Of a DNA stretch of 64,000 bases, positions 46,084-58,100 are shown piece by piece. The notes beneath the pieces were generated by a model. The model made no database searches. It was not told the origin of the DNA and saw only the letters and a list, made by a program, of their open reading frames with translations. Position 1 is the first letter of the stretch; each line of letters opens with the position of its first letter. Position numbers and translations under genes: made by a program. The DNA lies in assembly GCF_043641665.1 (NCBI RefSeq), contig NC_092190.1:6393048-6457047 (forward strand), in the 5' to 3' direction. This DNA is from Enoplosus armatus. Taxonomy: Eukaryota; Chordata; Actinopteri; Centrarchiformes; Enoplosidae.

Positions 46084-49000
46084 ATGGCATCCGCACTGAT
46101 GGCTTGGGTTTGTATCGGTTTAACACTAGCCCAGCTCAACAACGCAGAAAGCCACCGGTACGCACACGGACATTTGGCCGGCCAGGAGGAGGTTTCTGAC
46201 GGCAACGAGCAGCGGTTCGAGGCGGCTCCAGAAGACTGGACCGACCGAAGTTTCCCAGCGCCGGTCTGGAATTTCCTCCAAGGTGAAAACCTGCTGCCCA
46301 CCTGTGTTTGAAAATAAAGAAGCATTGAAAGAGTTTTAATTCAGCCTCATATATCTCAACTTGTAGGTAGGAGCAATCTAAAAATCATTTTGAAACTTGA
46401 TTAATGTTATTTGAAAAATAGGAAATACTGTTTTTGTTAATTAAAAAAAAGCCAGTATTGGCCAATATAGTCCATAAACCTGTGATTACATCAATGCGAT
46501 ATAATCAATATAATTAGTTCCAATTTTAATAATTTATTAATCTGAAGACTGAAGAGGTCTTGCCTCACCATTTTACATTCACACCACTCTTCAGGCCAGG
46601 CCTCAATGTCAAGGTTCTTTTTACATTGCACATTTTAAATTTGACCTTTTCCATTTAACTTTTTAATTTGAGCATTACAATTGGGGGTAGGATAATATGA
46701 TTTATAAAATACATTTCTCTTAAAATGTTAATTTCCCCCTTTAATTTAATCTCTGCGCAGAATTACCCTGCAAGTCCCCAAATGCCTACCGGGCCTGTCT
46801 TTCAAGACCTATTAGCACTGTTCATCAGAGGTATGGCCTGTGGAAAGGAACTGTTCTTGTTTCTGGATGTTTTGGTGCACAGTGCTCTGTAGTACCTACC
46901 AGAGGGGAGAAGATGGAACAGGTTGTGGGGGTGTGATGGGTCTGCAGTGATGTTTCCTGACTCTGGAGATGTACAAGTCCTGAATGGAGGGCAGGTTGGC
47001 ACCAATGATTTTTTTTTAAGTCTGTTAGACTGGAGGATTGCAGTGTAGAACTGAATCAGCAGCTCCTGAGGCAGGTTTAACTTCCAGAGCTGACGCAGGA
47101 GGTACATCCTCTGCTGGGCCTTCTTGATGATTGTGTCAATGCCCACTTTAGGTCCTGGGGCATTGTGGATCCCAGAAAGCTGAAGATTTCTACAGCAGAC
47201 ACAGTGCTCTTTAGTATGGTGATGGGGGGCAGTGTTGGGGAGGCCCCTTCTGAAGTCTATTGTCCTCCACAGTTTTGAGCGTGTTCAGGTTGTGACTGGA
47301 CCAGAGGGCCAGCTGTTCAATCTCCTGTCTGTATGCAGACTCTTCACCGTCCCCGATGAGGCCGATTGTGGTGTTCAGGAGTTTAACAGACCGATCTCCT
47401 GAGGTGCAGTTGTTGGTGTAGGGGGAGAGCACACATCCCTTGGGGGCGACAGTGCTGATGGTCTGGGTGCTGGATGTGATTTCCCCAGCCTCACCTGCTG
47501 CCTCCTGTCTGTCAGGAAGTTTGTGATCGACTGACAGGTGGGAGCTGGCACAGTGAGCTGGGTCAGTTTAGTTTAACGGGTTAATGCATGGCTCCATGCA
47601 GCAATTTCTCCTTTCATACATTTCGTTTTTTTTCCCTTACAGATAAAACAAAAGACATATAACTTCTTACTCAGTGAGCTTTGGTGGTACCAATATGTCA
47701 GACTGTGTTACCTTTGTACAGAGCCAGGCTAGCTGTTTCCAGTCTTTGTGCTCAGCTAAACAAATCATTTTCTGGCTAGAGCTTCATATTTAGCGTACAG
47801 ACATGAGAGCGGTGTTGATCTTATCTAACTATTGGCAGGTAAATGAGCGTGTTTCCCAAAATGTTAAACTTTCCTTTTTTGATCTCTGGTATCATTTGCC
47901 TTTTTTGTCTCATTCCAGGGAGTGGGAAAAAATATTTCAACCAGCCACAGTATCGCTGCAGTAATGGAACGCTTTCCCTGCGCTTTTCACTCATCAGATA
48001 CACAAATCTGCGTCTGGAAGGTCTGCGTCGTCCACCTACAGTATGTTTTTGCCTTTAGAAAATGGAATGACAGCTGTTGTCAAATCTTTTTCCACAGATG
48101 GGGTGCGGTTGTTGTCACTGCCTGACAAGTGTAGCAGTTCAGTTCATATTTATAGGTGGTGGTTGCTGGTGAAGCTTCCCTATACTGGCTGCCACACAGC
48201 AATACAGGTAAAATGTTTATTTTCTTTGTCCAATGAGTGTGACTTCAGGTTATTCCTTTCACTGAACCAGCATCTGCAACAGTTAGTGGTGTGCTACAGA
48301 TGTCTTCCCTTTTCATACAGATTTTTGGGAAATTAATGACGTAAGATCAGTGAATTAAAGGATAAGGTTGATATATTTTTCTTGTCAACAAATTTCATTA
48401 AGACAAAAAAACAACAATCTACTAACAAGTATTTTGATTCCCACATACAAATTTAGAATAATGGCACTTATCCTTTTAAATTAATGACAGTTGTGAGCGT
48501 ATTTCAATGTCTAATAAACGTAATTATAAATAAAAGTGAATTTTGTGCATAAGAGACTCATTCGGTATCCTGTTTGTATTGGACCTTGTGTTGCTATAGC
48601 CTACTTTAATGCTACAACATTCAATTCAGACTTCTTGGCAGTGTTACTAGAAATGTTACAGCTGTAGCTCTGCCCTGCTGAGATTGGCCTCATGACGTAT
48701 TTATGTAAAAGTGACTCTGGCACTTATTCAGACATGAGGGTGACATGTGAAAATACCAGCACATTGATGTAACAAGGTGCATGTCTGAAAGGGGCTCATG
48801 TTTTAGGCCAAGTCACTTCATTTGGAACTGGAGGTCTGCTGCTCTTAATCGGTCATGTTCAAGTAACTTTTTTTTTTACGAGCCAATAAACTGACCACAA
48901 TAAACAGTTTTTGCTCGAAGTAGATGCAGTTATGACTATAATACTTCTTTTGATGACTCCTACAATTAATGACAATTTTGTCTATTCCTAGACTGGAGAT

Positions 49001-52000
49001 GGAATTGATTTCCGCCCGTTGAAACTGCATTACTTCGACCGTCTTCTGCAGGAGAACATGACAGGCATGGCCGTCTGTGAGAGTCCAGTAATGTCGGCGC
49101 GAGCAGCGTCACCACTGGTGACTTGTAGAACAACACATGTCACTGTGACGCTGCCTCGTGAAACTAAACTGAAGAAGGTGAAAGAGCTTGGTAAGGAGTG
49201 TTGGAGCCATTTCTGTTTTGCATTCTTGAACTATTATTTTGCTGAATTAGTTATTTTTATGCATCCTAATATCAGTTGATGTTAAATATTAATTTATATG
49301 GGGTTGGTGGTCAGGGTGAGAGCTAATTTAGGGGAGAGCAACAGGTGTCCCTGCATAGCAGAAGGGCAAACAGTTTTTGACTGTGAAATTCTTGTTTCTG
49401 ACATTATAAATACATGCACATACTGCTCCTGCATGAGCATGCACAAAACCGCTTTTTCTTCTATCAGTAACAAAAACATTAAAGGTATTTCACGCTTATT
49501 TGAGGGTTTAAACGGCACAGGTGACTTAAACATTACATGACAATTTTAGGAGCGGAGAAGCTCGAGGGGAAGTAGGGGTGGTAAACCCAATAGTTAAGGT
49601 GAAAGCTGTCTGAGAGTTTGCTTTTTTGGCAGATTTTTTCTCTAACAAAGAATACTCGGTGAGACAGTGGAAGACCCCCAGTACATTATTTGTGGAGATA
49701 TCAAAGTTACCTGACAGGGTAAGTCGAGCGCAAAACATGTTACAACACACTGTTAAATCATTTTAATGAGAAAACTGACATGAAGAATGTTCACAGGATT
49801 CTGGCTTTGAACTGGTTTATGTTGACACTACTGGGAAACTGTGCACGATGCTGGCAGCTTGCTCCCCGATGTTGCCAAAAAAAGTTGTGAGGCATCATGT
49901 CAGGAGATCTCTGGAGGAACCGGATTTATTTGACCTGTGGGGCTTTGATGATATTCCTCCTGGACCATTCGATCCGCAAACAACACAGACAACGGCCAGC
50001 TCAGTAACTGATACAAACACAGACACAACAGAGGAAACGGTTTATGATGAAGGAATTTATGAGTTGTGGGGAATTGAAGAAATTCCTGAAGGGCCATACA
50101 CTGGAATAGACGTAGAGATTCCAGGGTCTACTGTTTCCACAACAACGCTGGCCTCCACTGCTACTCCAGCCACAATGACCACTGCTACGACGACCACCAC
50201 CACTACGCCTGCCACAACAACGACCACCACCACTACGCCTACCATAACAACGACCACCACCGCTACACCTGCCACAACAACAACCACCGCTGCGCCTGCC
50301 ACTACAACGACGACCACCACCGCTACACCTGCCACAACAACGACCACCACCACTACGCCTGACACAACAACAACAACCACCGTGGCGCCTGCCACGACAA
50401 CAACGACCACCACCACATCCGGTGCCACAACAACAACGACCACCACCACCCCCGGTGCCACGACACCAACCACCGCTGCACCTGTCACAACGCCGACCAC
50501 CACCTCCGTACCTGTCGCGACGACCACCACCGCTTCGACAACCACAACCACCACTACCGCTGCTCCTGCCACGACAATCACCACCACTGCATCTGCCACA
50601 GTGACCACCACCACAGCTACTCAGCCTGTCACGACGACCACAATGTCCTCAACAACGACGACGACGACCACTGCTGTACCTGCCACGACTACCACAACAC
50701 CCTCCACAACAACGGCCACCACTGCTGCTCCTTCCACAACAACAACCACCACCACTACGCCTGCCACAACAACACCAATAACCACCGCTGCGCCTGCCAC
50801 GACAACGACGACCACCACCACACCCGGTGCCACGACACCAACCACCGCTGCACCTGTCACAACGCCGACCACCACCTCCGTACCTGTTGCGACGACCACC
50901 ACCGGTTCAACAACCACAACCACCACTACCGCTGCGCCTGCCACGACAATCACCACCACTGCTGCCACGGCGACCACCACCACCACTGCACCTGCCACGG
51001 TGACCACCACCACAGCTACTCAGCCTGTCACGACGACCACAATGTCCTCAACAACGACGACGACCACTGCCGCACCTGCCACGACTACCACAACACCCTC
51101 CACAGCAACGGCCACCACTGCTGCTCCTGCCACGACAACGCCCTCCACAACAACGGCCACCACTGCTGCTCCTGCCACAACAATGGCCACCACTGCTGCT
51201 CCTGCCACAACATCGTCCACCTCTGCTGCTCCTGCCACGACTATGTCCTCAACAACAACTGCCTCCACCACCACGACCAATGGCGCCTCCACCACAGCCA
51301 GCACTGGCTCGACGGCCACGAGCGCTGTCTCCCCCACTACCACCATGAGTGCCAGTGCCTCCACCACCATGAGTGCCAGTGCCTCCACCACCATGACTAT
51401 TGCCAGCTCGACGACCACCAGCGGCGCCTCCTCCACGACCAGCGGCGCCTCTGCTGCTCCTGCAACGACTATGTCCTCAACAACAACTGCCTCCACAACC
51501 ACCAGCAGGGCTTCCCCCACGACCAGCGGCGCCTCCTCCACCACGACTAGCGCTAGCTCGAAAATCACCAGCGGCGCCTCCACGACCAGTGGTGCCTCTG
51601 CTGCTCCTGCCACGACTTTGTTCTCAACAACAATTGCCTCCACAACCCGACGTGCCTCCACCACAGCCAGTACTGGCTCGACAACCACCAACGCCGTCTC
51701 CCCCACCACCACAACGAGTGCCAGTGCCTCCACCACCATGACTATTGCCAGCTCGAGGACCACCAGCGGCGCCTCCTCCACGACCAATAGCGCCTCCACC
51801 ACCACGACTAGTGCTAGCTCGACAAAAACCAGCCGCGCCTTCTCCACGACCAGCGGCACCTCTGCTGCTCCTGCAACGACTATGTCCTCAACAACAGCTG
51901 CTTCAACCACAGCCAGCACTGGCTCGGCGGCCACGAGCGCCGGCTCGACAACCACCAATGTCGTCTCCCCCACCACAACCATGAGTGCCAGTGCCTCCAC

Positions 52001-52232
52001 CACCATGACTATAGCCAGCTCGACGACCACCAGCGGCGCCTCTGCTGCTCCTGCAACGACTATGTCCTCAACAACAACTGCCTCCACAACCACCAGCAGC
52101 GCCTCCTCCACGACCAGCGGCGCCTCCACCACCACGACCAGTGGCGCCTCCACCACCACGACTAGCGCTAGCTCGACAACCACCAGCGGCGCCTCCTCCA
52201 CGACCAGCAGCGCTTCCTCCACCACGGCGTAG
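46084..52232 (+). CDS. Gene C: secreted ZP-N-like mucin, complete, six coding exons
   Basis: Coding exons are 46084-46282, 47919-48020, 48098-48207, 48992-49190, 49633-49718 and 49797-52232, with splice sites and phases as in gene B, giving 1,043 codons. Signal peptide, the ZP-N-like cysteines and both sequons are unchanged. The ZP-N half differs from gene B by only a few bases. The mucin part is much shorter: Thr-rich tract about 50138-51180, Ser/Thr/Ala repeats about 51181-52229, with fewer RRAS units. The last residues (SSASSTTA) and the 3' UTR resemble gene D, not B, so the gene looks like a recombinant. AATAAA follows at 52271. Confidence 0.75.
46806..47577 (-). mobile_element. Decayed LINE fragment in intron 1 of gene C
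   Basis: Same insertion as in gene B intron 1. A one-base deletion near 47454 (GTGCTGATG instead of GTGCTTGATG) further shortens the RT frame. Confidence 0.7.
49797..52229 (+). repeat. Gene C last exon: linker and mucin domain
   Basis: LWG motifs are at 49926-49973 and 50055-50099. The opening of the Thr tract has the ACT GCT ACG variant seen in gene B but not A or D. The end matches gene D. Confidence 0.75.
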
Positions 52233-52270
52233 AGGAGGATTAATTAAATTAAGTATTGAATACATAATAG

Positions 52271-52280
52271 AATAAATAAA
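52271..52280 (+). promoter_or_regulatory. Polyadenylation signals of gene C
   Basis: Overlapping AATAAA hexamers lie 39 bp after the stop. The intervening 3' UTR is about 55 bp shorter than in A and B. Confidence 0.6.
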
Positions 52281-54417
52281 TGTAATAATTGAGACATTTA
52301 TTTCTATATTTTAAATGTATCTACATTTACTATCACTGTTTCTTCATGAATTTCATGTTACTGTTTTTGTGGCTATATTTTAATAAGGTTTGTGGTCCTC
52401 ACTAATGGTCAGCCTGAGTGCTGCTTCAAAATTCTTGAAATACTGTTTAGAATGTTGCTGTGAATCTGTCTTTCCTCTAACAAAGATTGGAAAATGCACT
52501 TCCATTCACAAATTTTGCGCTTCATTAACAAATTGTGTCTTGTGAAAATATGAAATCTAAATGGGTAAAATAATCAATAAATTGGCCCAGAATCTAAAAG
52601 TGAACTAATTAAACCATTGACTGTATTTTCAGTGTTTCAACAGCGTAATCTTTCGCTTCCATCATTGAATGGTCCTTGCTGAAATGAACTGTGGGATTCG
52701 TAGGTAAATTCTCACTGTATGCTTTTACGCTCTAAAACAGGTTTTCATATTTTGTACTGATGATTCAACCAGGTGAATTTCATGCCGATCCAAACCATAG
52801 AAGTGCTGCAACTGTGAGTCATTGGTCCATGGGCAAAATTAAAACTTTTACTTAAGGAAACAGGCCCTTGAAGTAGCTCCTCCCACTTTGTAACTCTATA
52901 GAGCGCTGCAGGGATGATATATTTTTGTAGGCCAACCTGGAGGTTAGCATTGCTCTGGTTCCCTCGACAAAAAGCCAATGGGATTTTGGGTTATTGCAGA
53001 AAATAAGCTCCGTGGCAAACAGAACTTTGATGCTTACACGTTTTGTTCAGCAAGATAGTCTTCACAAATGAACACCACTTTTATGATTTTTGAAGTGTAA
53101 ATGCAATCGGCAAAAGTAAAAAGTTAATGTTGGGCTATAAATTAAGTACACCGCGGTTGCATTACTTCAACATCACCACCACTAAGCTTTTAAGAAAATA
53201 TATAGATATACAGAGAGATATAGAGTATAAATACGAGCCTGCAAATGCGGACTAGTGAGTAGATGAGTTTGTGTTTTCGGCATGGAGACCTTTTAATGTC
53301 CCCGACAACATCTATAGTCTCATTTAGCCACTTGTCAGCAAACGCCCCTTTTAAGACACATAAAACCTCTCTTAATCTCTTAAACTTGTGTTGACCACAG
53401 ACCCGCTTTCAGGCATCTAACCAAAAAACCCTTCAAATTCCTCAGCAGTTCTCAGTACACTGGTAACAACCTTTAATAAGCTGATTAAAAATACAAAAAC
53501 AATTTACAGAACATGAAAGGTGAAGAAATCACATAAGATATGAGCCTATAGAGAAAAAAGGAACAGGAGCAAGAACAAAATACATTTAAAAGAATATTAA
53601 AATAAGATATCTTGACAAATCAGTATACAGCTGTTTTTATCAGATTACAACTTAAATTTGTTATTCAAAAAACCCCACTAAATAATGATTAAATAAAACG
53701 TGTTTTTGTCAGGAGAAAAACCATTGTGCAATCGACCATCATGTATGTGCTTGATTATGAGGATATCCTGTATTCTGTACTATACTGTACTTGCTCCACT
53801 TTAAAACAACTTGATGCAGTTTACTGCTGTGTCCTACGTTTCATTACAGGAGATAAATATTGTACTCCTCAGTAAAACTTAATTTTGACCATCTGTAGAG
53901 ATGTGTGATTGTTTCTGAAGCAGTTTGTAGCTCGTATGCACCTGGCTGTGTTTTCTTGTGTTCTATTTCTCCTGCTTATCATAACTATAATAAAAAAACT
54001 ACTTGAAACCGCATATTTGGAACAGAGTATTTTAAAGACTTTTTTGTACATTGATTTGAATCTTTTTCTTCTGCCTAGTTTGCTCAGCTCATCAAATCAA
54101 ATGAAGTGCTTTAAAGTACATAACATACATCAATAAATAAATGTAGGTTTTTGGAAATGAAGGAATAAAAGATATTTCCCATTTGTTTGTATGTATTACA
54201 TGCATATATATTTATTAATACATTTATTTGTTTCATGTTTTATTTAAAATTTTAAAATGTGTATTTACTTGCTTCTGCATTTCAGCATTTATGTATTTGT
54301 TGATCAATAGGTCATTTTGCCTCCTCCACACTGTTTCTTGTCAGCTCTGTTTTCTTGAGTCCTGTCTCCACTACAGAAGGAGCAGCGCCCTCTGCTGACG
54401 AAAGCGGACAAGAAAAT
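52281..54417. other. 3' flank of gene C with an AT-rich insertion
   Basis: Aligns to the flanks of A and B. It additionally has an AT-rich insertion at about 54133-54320, shared with the D-E spacer (about 61423-61605) and absent in A-B and B-C. It may be another small transposon, but no termini were identified. No gene is recognised. Confidence 0.45.
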
Positions 54418-54535
54418 GCTTACAGCACCTGGTATTCCCAGGCGGTCTCCCATCCAAGTACTAACCAGGCCCGACCCTGCTTAGCTTCCGAGATCAGACG
54501 AGATCGGGCGTGTTCAGAGTGGTATGGCCGTAAGC
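54418..54535 (-). rRNA. 5S rRNA, full-length copy (only 5S in the C-D spacer)
   Basis: Complete 118-nt minus-strand 5S with GCTTACGGCC start, canonical loop C region and box A, TATAAAG about 31 bp upstream and TTTT downstream. It occupies the flank position that elsewhere holds the deleted variant, so the pair collapsed to one gene here. Confidence 0.88.
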
Positions 54536-55151
54536 AAACGCAACTGATGCATTCAGGCTCTTTATAGATGCTAAAACATCACCAATTGTTCTCAAAACTG
54601 TCGATTACAGCTAACAGTAATTATATTTTTCTTACAGTCAAACTAGAATTACCACCCCGTGGTTGTATGTCTCCAGAAATTGGAATTGAATAAAATGTAT
54701 AAAGTGTATTTTTTTGGCTATGATTCCAGTGAATATACATTGAACTGATTAATGAAGGATTATCATAGATGTATTGGCTAAACAGGTACACATGTACTTC
54801 ATTACTATGTAAAGAGTGATTCTTATACAAGATGGGGTGCTTTCTTCTTTCTTTTTCTCTCTCTCTATATATCTATGTTCTATATTTTTATCACATCAGT
54901 GAGTCACATCCTACAGTTGCACTGACATACAGTACTCCTTTATTATGATCCACATGGACACTGCAGGTTTTCAGTCAATCCCCCAACAGCACACCTTCCC
55001 ACAGCCTGTGGACGTCCACGTGAAAACGCACCTGTTCTGCTTTTGCATCTAATTATCCAGATTTAATGGCGCAGCTGTGTGTCGCTCCGGTTTCTCAGTC
55101 GTCATCTTTGGTCTCGTCTGGCGGCAGAGAGAAGCCGAGAGGACCGGAGCC
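54536..55151 (+). promoter_or_regulatory. Shortened C-D spacer and putative promoter of gene D
   Basis: After the 5S upstream region the sequence jumps at a pyrimidine tract (about 54842-54865) into the CTCTCTCTATATATC block that precedes each gene. About 520 bp present in the D-E spacer, including the decayed 5S fragment and the LTR target site, are missing. E-boxes CACGTG and CACCTG are retained before the ATG at 55152. Confidence 0.5.
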
Positions 55152-58100
55152 ATGGCATCCGCACTGATGGCTTGGGTTTGTATCGGTTTAACACTAGCCC
55201 AGCTCAACAACGCAGAAAGCCACCGGTACGCACACGGACATTTGGCCGGCCAGGAGGAGGTTTCTGACGGCAACGAGCAGCGGTTCGAGGCGGCTCCAGA
55301 AGACTGGACCGACCGAAGTTTCCCAGCGCCGGTCTGGAATTTCCTCCAAGGTGAAAACCTGCTGCCCACCTGTGTTTTCTTTGTCTAACTGATCCTAAAC
55401 AAATTAGCATTGAAACTTTATTAATGTTCGAAAAATAGGCAATGGTGGTTGGTAAATGAAAACAAACATGTAGGCTAATGTGCTTTTCATATTAGCCTTC
55501 ATAGTCCAATTTTCCCACATTTTAAACTGGCCCGTAGTCTTCTTTTTAATGTATTCATTTGAAGATTGAAGGTTTACGTTCACTCCACTCTTCAGGCCAG
55601 GCCTCAATGCAGACTTTGAGTTTTCTCTTTGGATTAAAAATTTAAATCAATCTTGCATTTTAAGTTTTTCATTTCTGCATTTAGGCGTTTCTGTTTTCAA
55701 TTTAGAGACTGTCTCCATAAATGTTTCATTTTCTCTTTTCTTAATTTTTTTTTTTTTTTTTTTAAATTTAGTCTCTTCTCCTCTTAGTCTCATATCTCCA
55801 GATACTTGCCTGCCTGTCTTTCAAAACCACTGAATGGGTTAATGAACATCCATTTGGCAGGTGGATCATTTGAATCAATCATCTTGGCTTAATACACAAA
55901 AACCAACACAAATTAAGTCATTAAAAAAAATATAAAACCAGACTTGACAGGACAAAGTAATACAGCAGCTGTAGTATCACAGGGCAGAATAAAAACAAAC
56001 AAACCCCAATGTACTTAACAACTGAATCATCTTTATTCTCAGTAGCTGTGAATTGCCTCAGGTCATTAGATGTGTTTCATGTTAATTTCCCCATGACAAG
56101 TTGGAAAAGCTTCATCAGTGGATAAACGTGATAACACTTCATTTACAGAAGTCCCAGGTTTGCTCAGTTCAACATTTTGAGAAACAGACGAATTTGCGTT
56201 CCTGTCATGAGTTGACTGAGAAGATTTGATAGTACTGTCGTGTGTAGGCTAAATATGAAGCTGCAGCCGGCCGACTTGGCTTGGCACAAGAACAGCACGG
56301 CAACTGTAGAGGCTCCAGGAAGTTATTGGTCCTGACCAAGAAACAAGAGGTGCAATGTCTTGGTGAGCTTCGGAGGTGCCAATATGCAGATTTTTAGTTA
56401 TTTAGTTAAGGAAGTTAGTTGTTTCCAGTTTTTGTGCTAAGCTGACAGTCTTCTGGCTGTAGCTTCATATTTAGCTACAGGCATGAGAGCGGTGTTGATC
56501 TTTCCTTTCAACCTCTGACATCATTTACCATTTTGAAACTTTTCTTTCTCATTCCAGGGAGTGGACAAAGTCCAGAGACATCGGATTTCAACCAGCCACA
56601 GTATTGCTGCAGTAATGGAACACTTTCCCTGCGCTTTTCACTCATCAGATACACAAATCTGCGTCTGGAAGGTGCATTTGATTCGTCCACCTACAGTATG
56701 TTTTTGTCTTTTTAGAAAATGGAATGACAGCTGTTGTCAAATCTTTTTCCACAGATGGGGCGCGGTTGTTGTCACTGCCTGACAGGTGTCGCAGTTCAGT
56801 TCATATTTATAGGTGGTGGTTGCTGGTGAAGCTTCCCTATACTGGCTGCCACACAGCAATACAGGTAAAATGTTTATTTTCTTTGTCCAAATTAATAACT
56901 TGGCTACTAATTATCACGAATGCTATGGGAATGGTGAAGCCTTAAAGGATAAGGGTGATATTCTATATTTTTCTTGTCAACAAATCTCATAAAAAGACAA
57001 TGAATCTACTAACAAGTATCATCTTAATCGGTCATGTTTAAGTAACTTTTTTTACGAGCCAATAAACTGACCACCGTGAACAGTTTTTTCTCGAAGTAAA
57101 TGCAGTTATGACTATAATGCTGCTTTTGATGACTACTACTATTAATGACACTTTTGTCTATTCCTAGACTGGAGATGGAATTGATTTCCGCCCGTTGAAA
57201 CTGCATTACTTCGACCGTCTTCTGCAGGAGAACATGACAGGCATGGCCGTCTGTGAGAATCCAGTAATGTTGCCGCGAGCAGCGTCACCACTGGTGACTT
57301 GTAGAACAACACATGTCACTGTGACGCTGCCTCGTGAAACTAAACTGAGGAAGGTGAAAGAGCTTGGTAAGGAGTGTTGGAGCGTTTCTGTTTTGCATTC
57401 TTGAAGCATTATTTTGCTGAATTAGTTATTTTTATGAATCCTGATATTATCAGTTGATGTTAAATATTCTATATTATATATATACATATATATATATTTA
57501 TTTATTTTATCAAACACTACCAGTAGACAAGGGTTGATGATATTATTGTTCCCTCCAGAAAATTCTGCCCCCCCCCCAGTTGTAATGAGATCTGCACCAT
57601 TGGTCGGCTGTACTAAACTGCCCACAACAGGAAGCATGATGCAGAAACCCAACTTTATCAATAATTAATATAAAAGGTGGACTAATCAACTGGTAAACAG
57701 GCAGTCCGACACATAGCCTTGATACATTACTGCCTTCATAAAGTTATAATGGTTAATGTTCTACAAAGGTCTCGTTTTGGCATGTGTGTGTAAAAAGTAT
57801 AGATTGTCTCCTATTTCATGTGTATTTGAGGGTTTAAATGGCACAGGTGACTTGAAAATGAAATGATGATTTTAGGAGCTGGGAATCTAGAAGGGCAGTT
57901 GGGATAGTGAACCCATAGTAAGGGTGGAAGCTGTTGTATGAACATCACCCAGTCAAACCCAAGTCAAAATTATCAATGCAGGTTCAGTAGGCTAAGTAGA
58001 AGGGCAGATTTTCTGTGAAAAATTGATGTCCTACAGAAAATCTGATTTAGCTTTTTATTGCTTGAACCACAATCCTGAACTTGCTTTTTTTGGCAGATTT

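Noticed and set aside
57422..57661. 79-codon minus-strand frame in gene D intron 5
   Set aside because: Present only in the D-specific intron insertion, with an AT run and a C10 tract; no recognisable domain.
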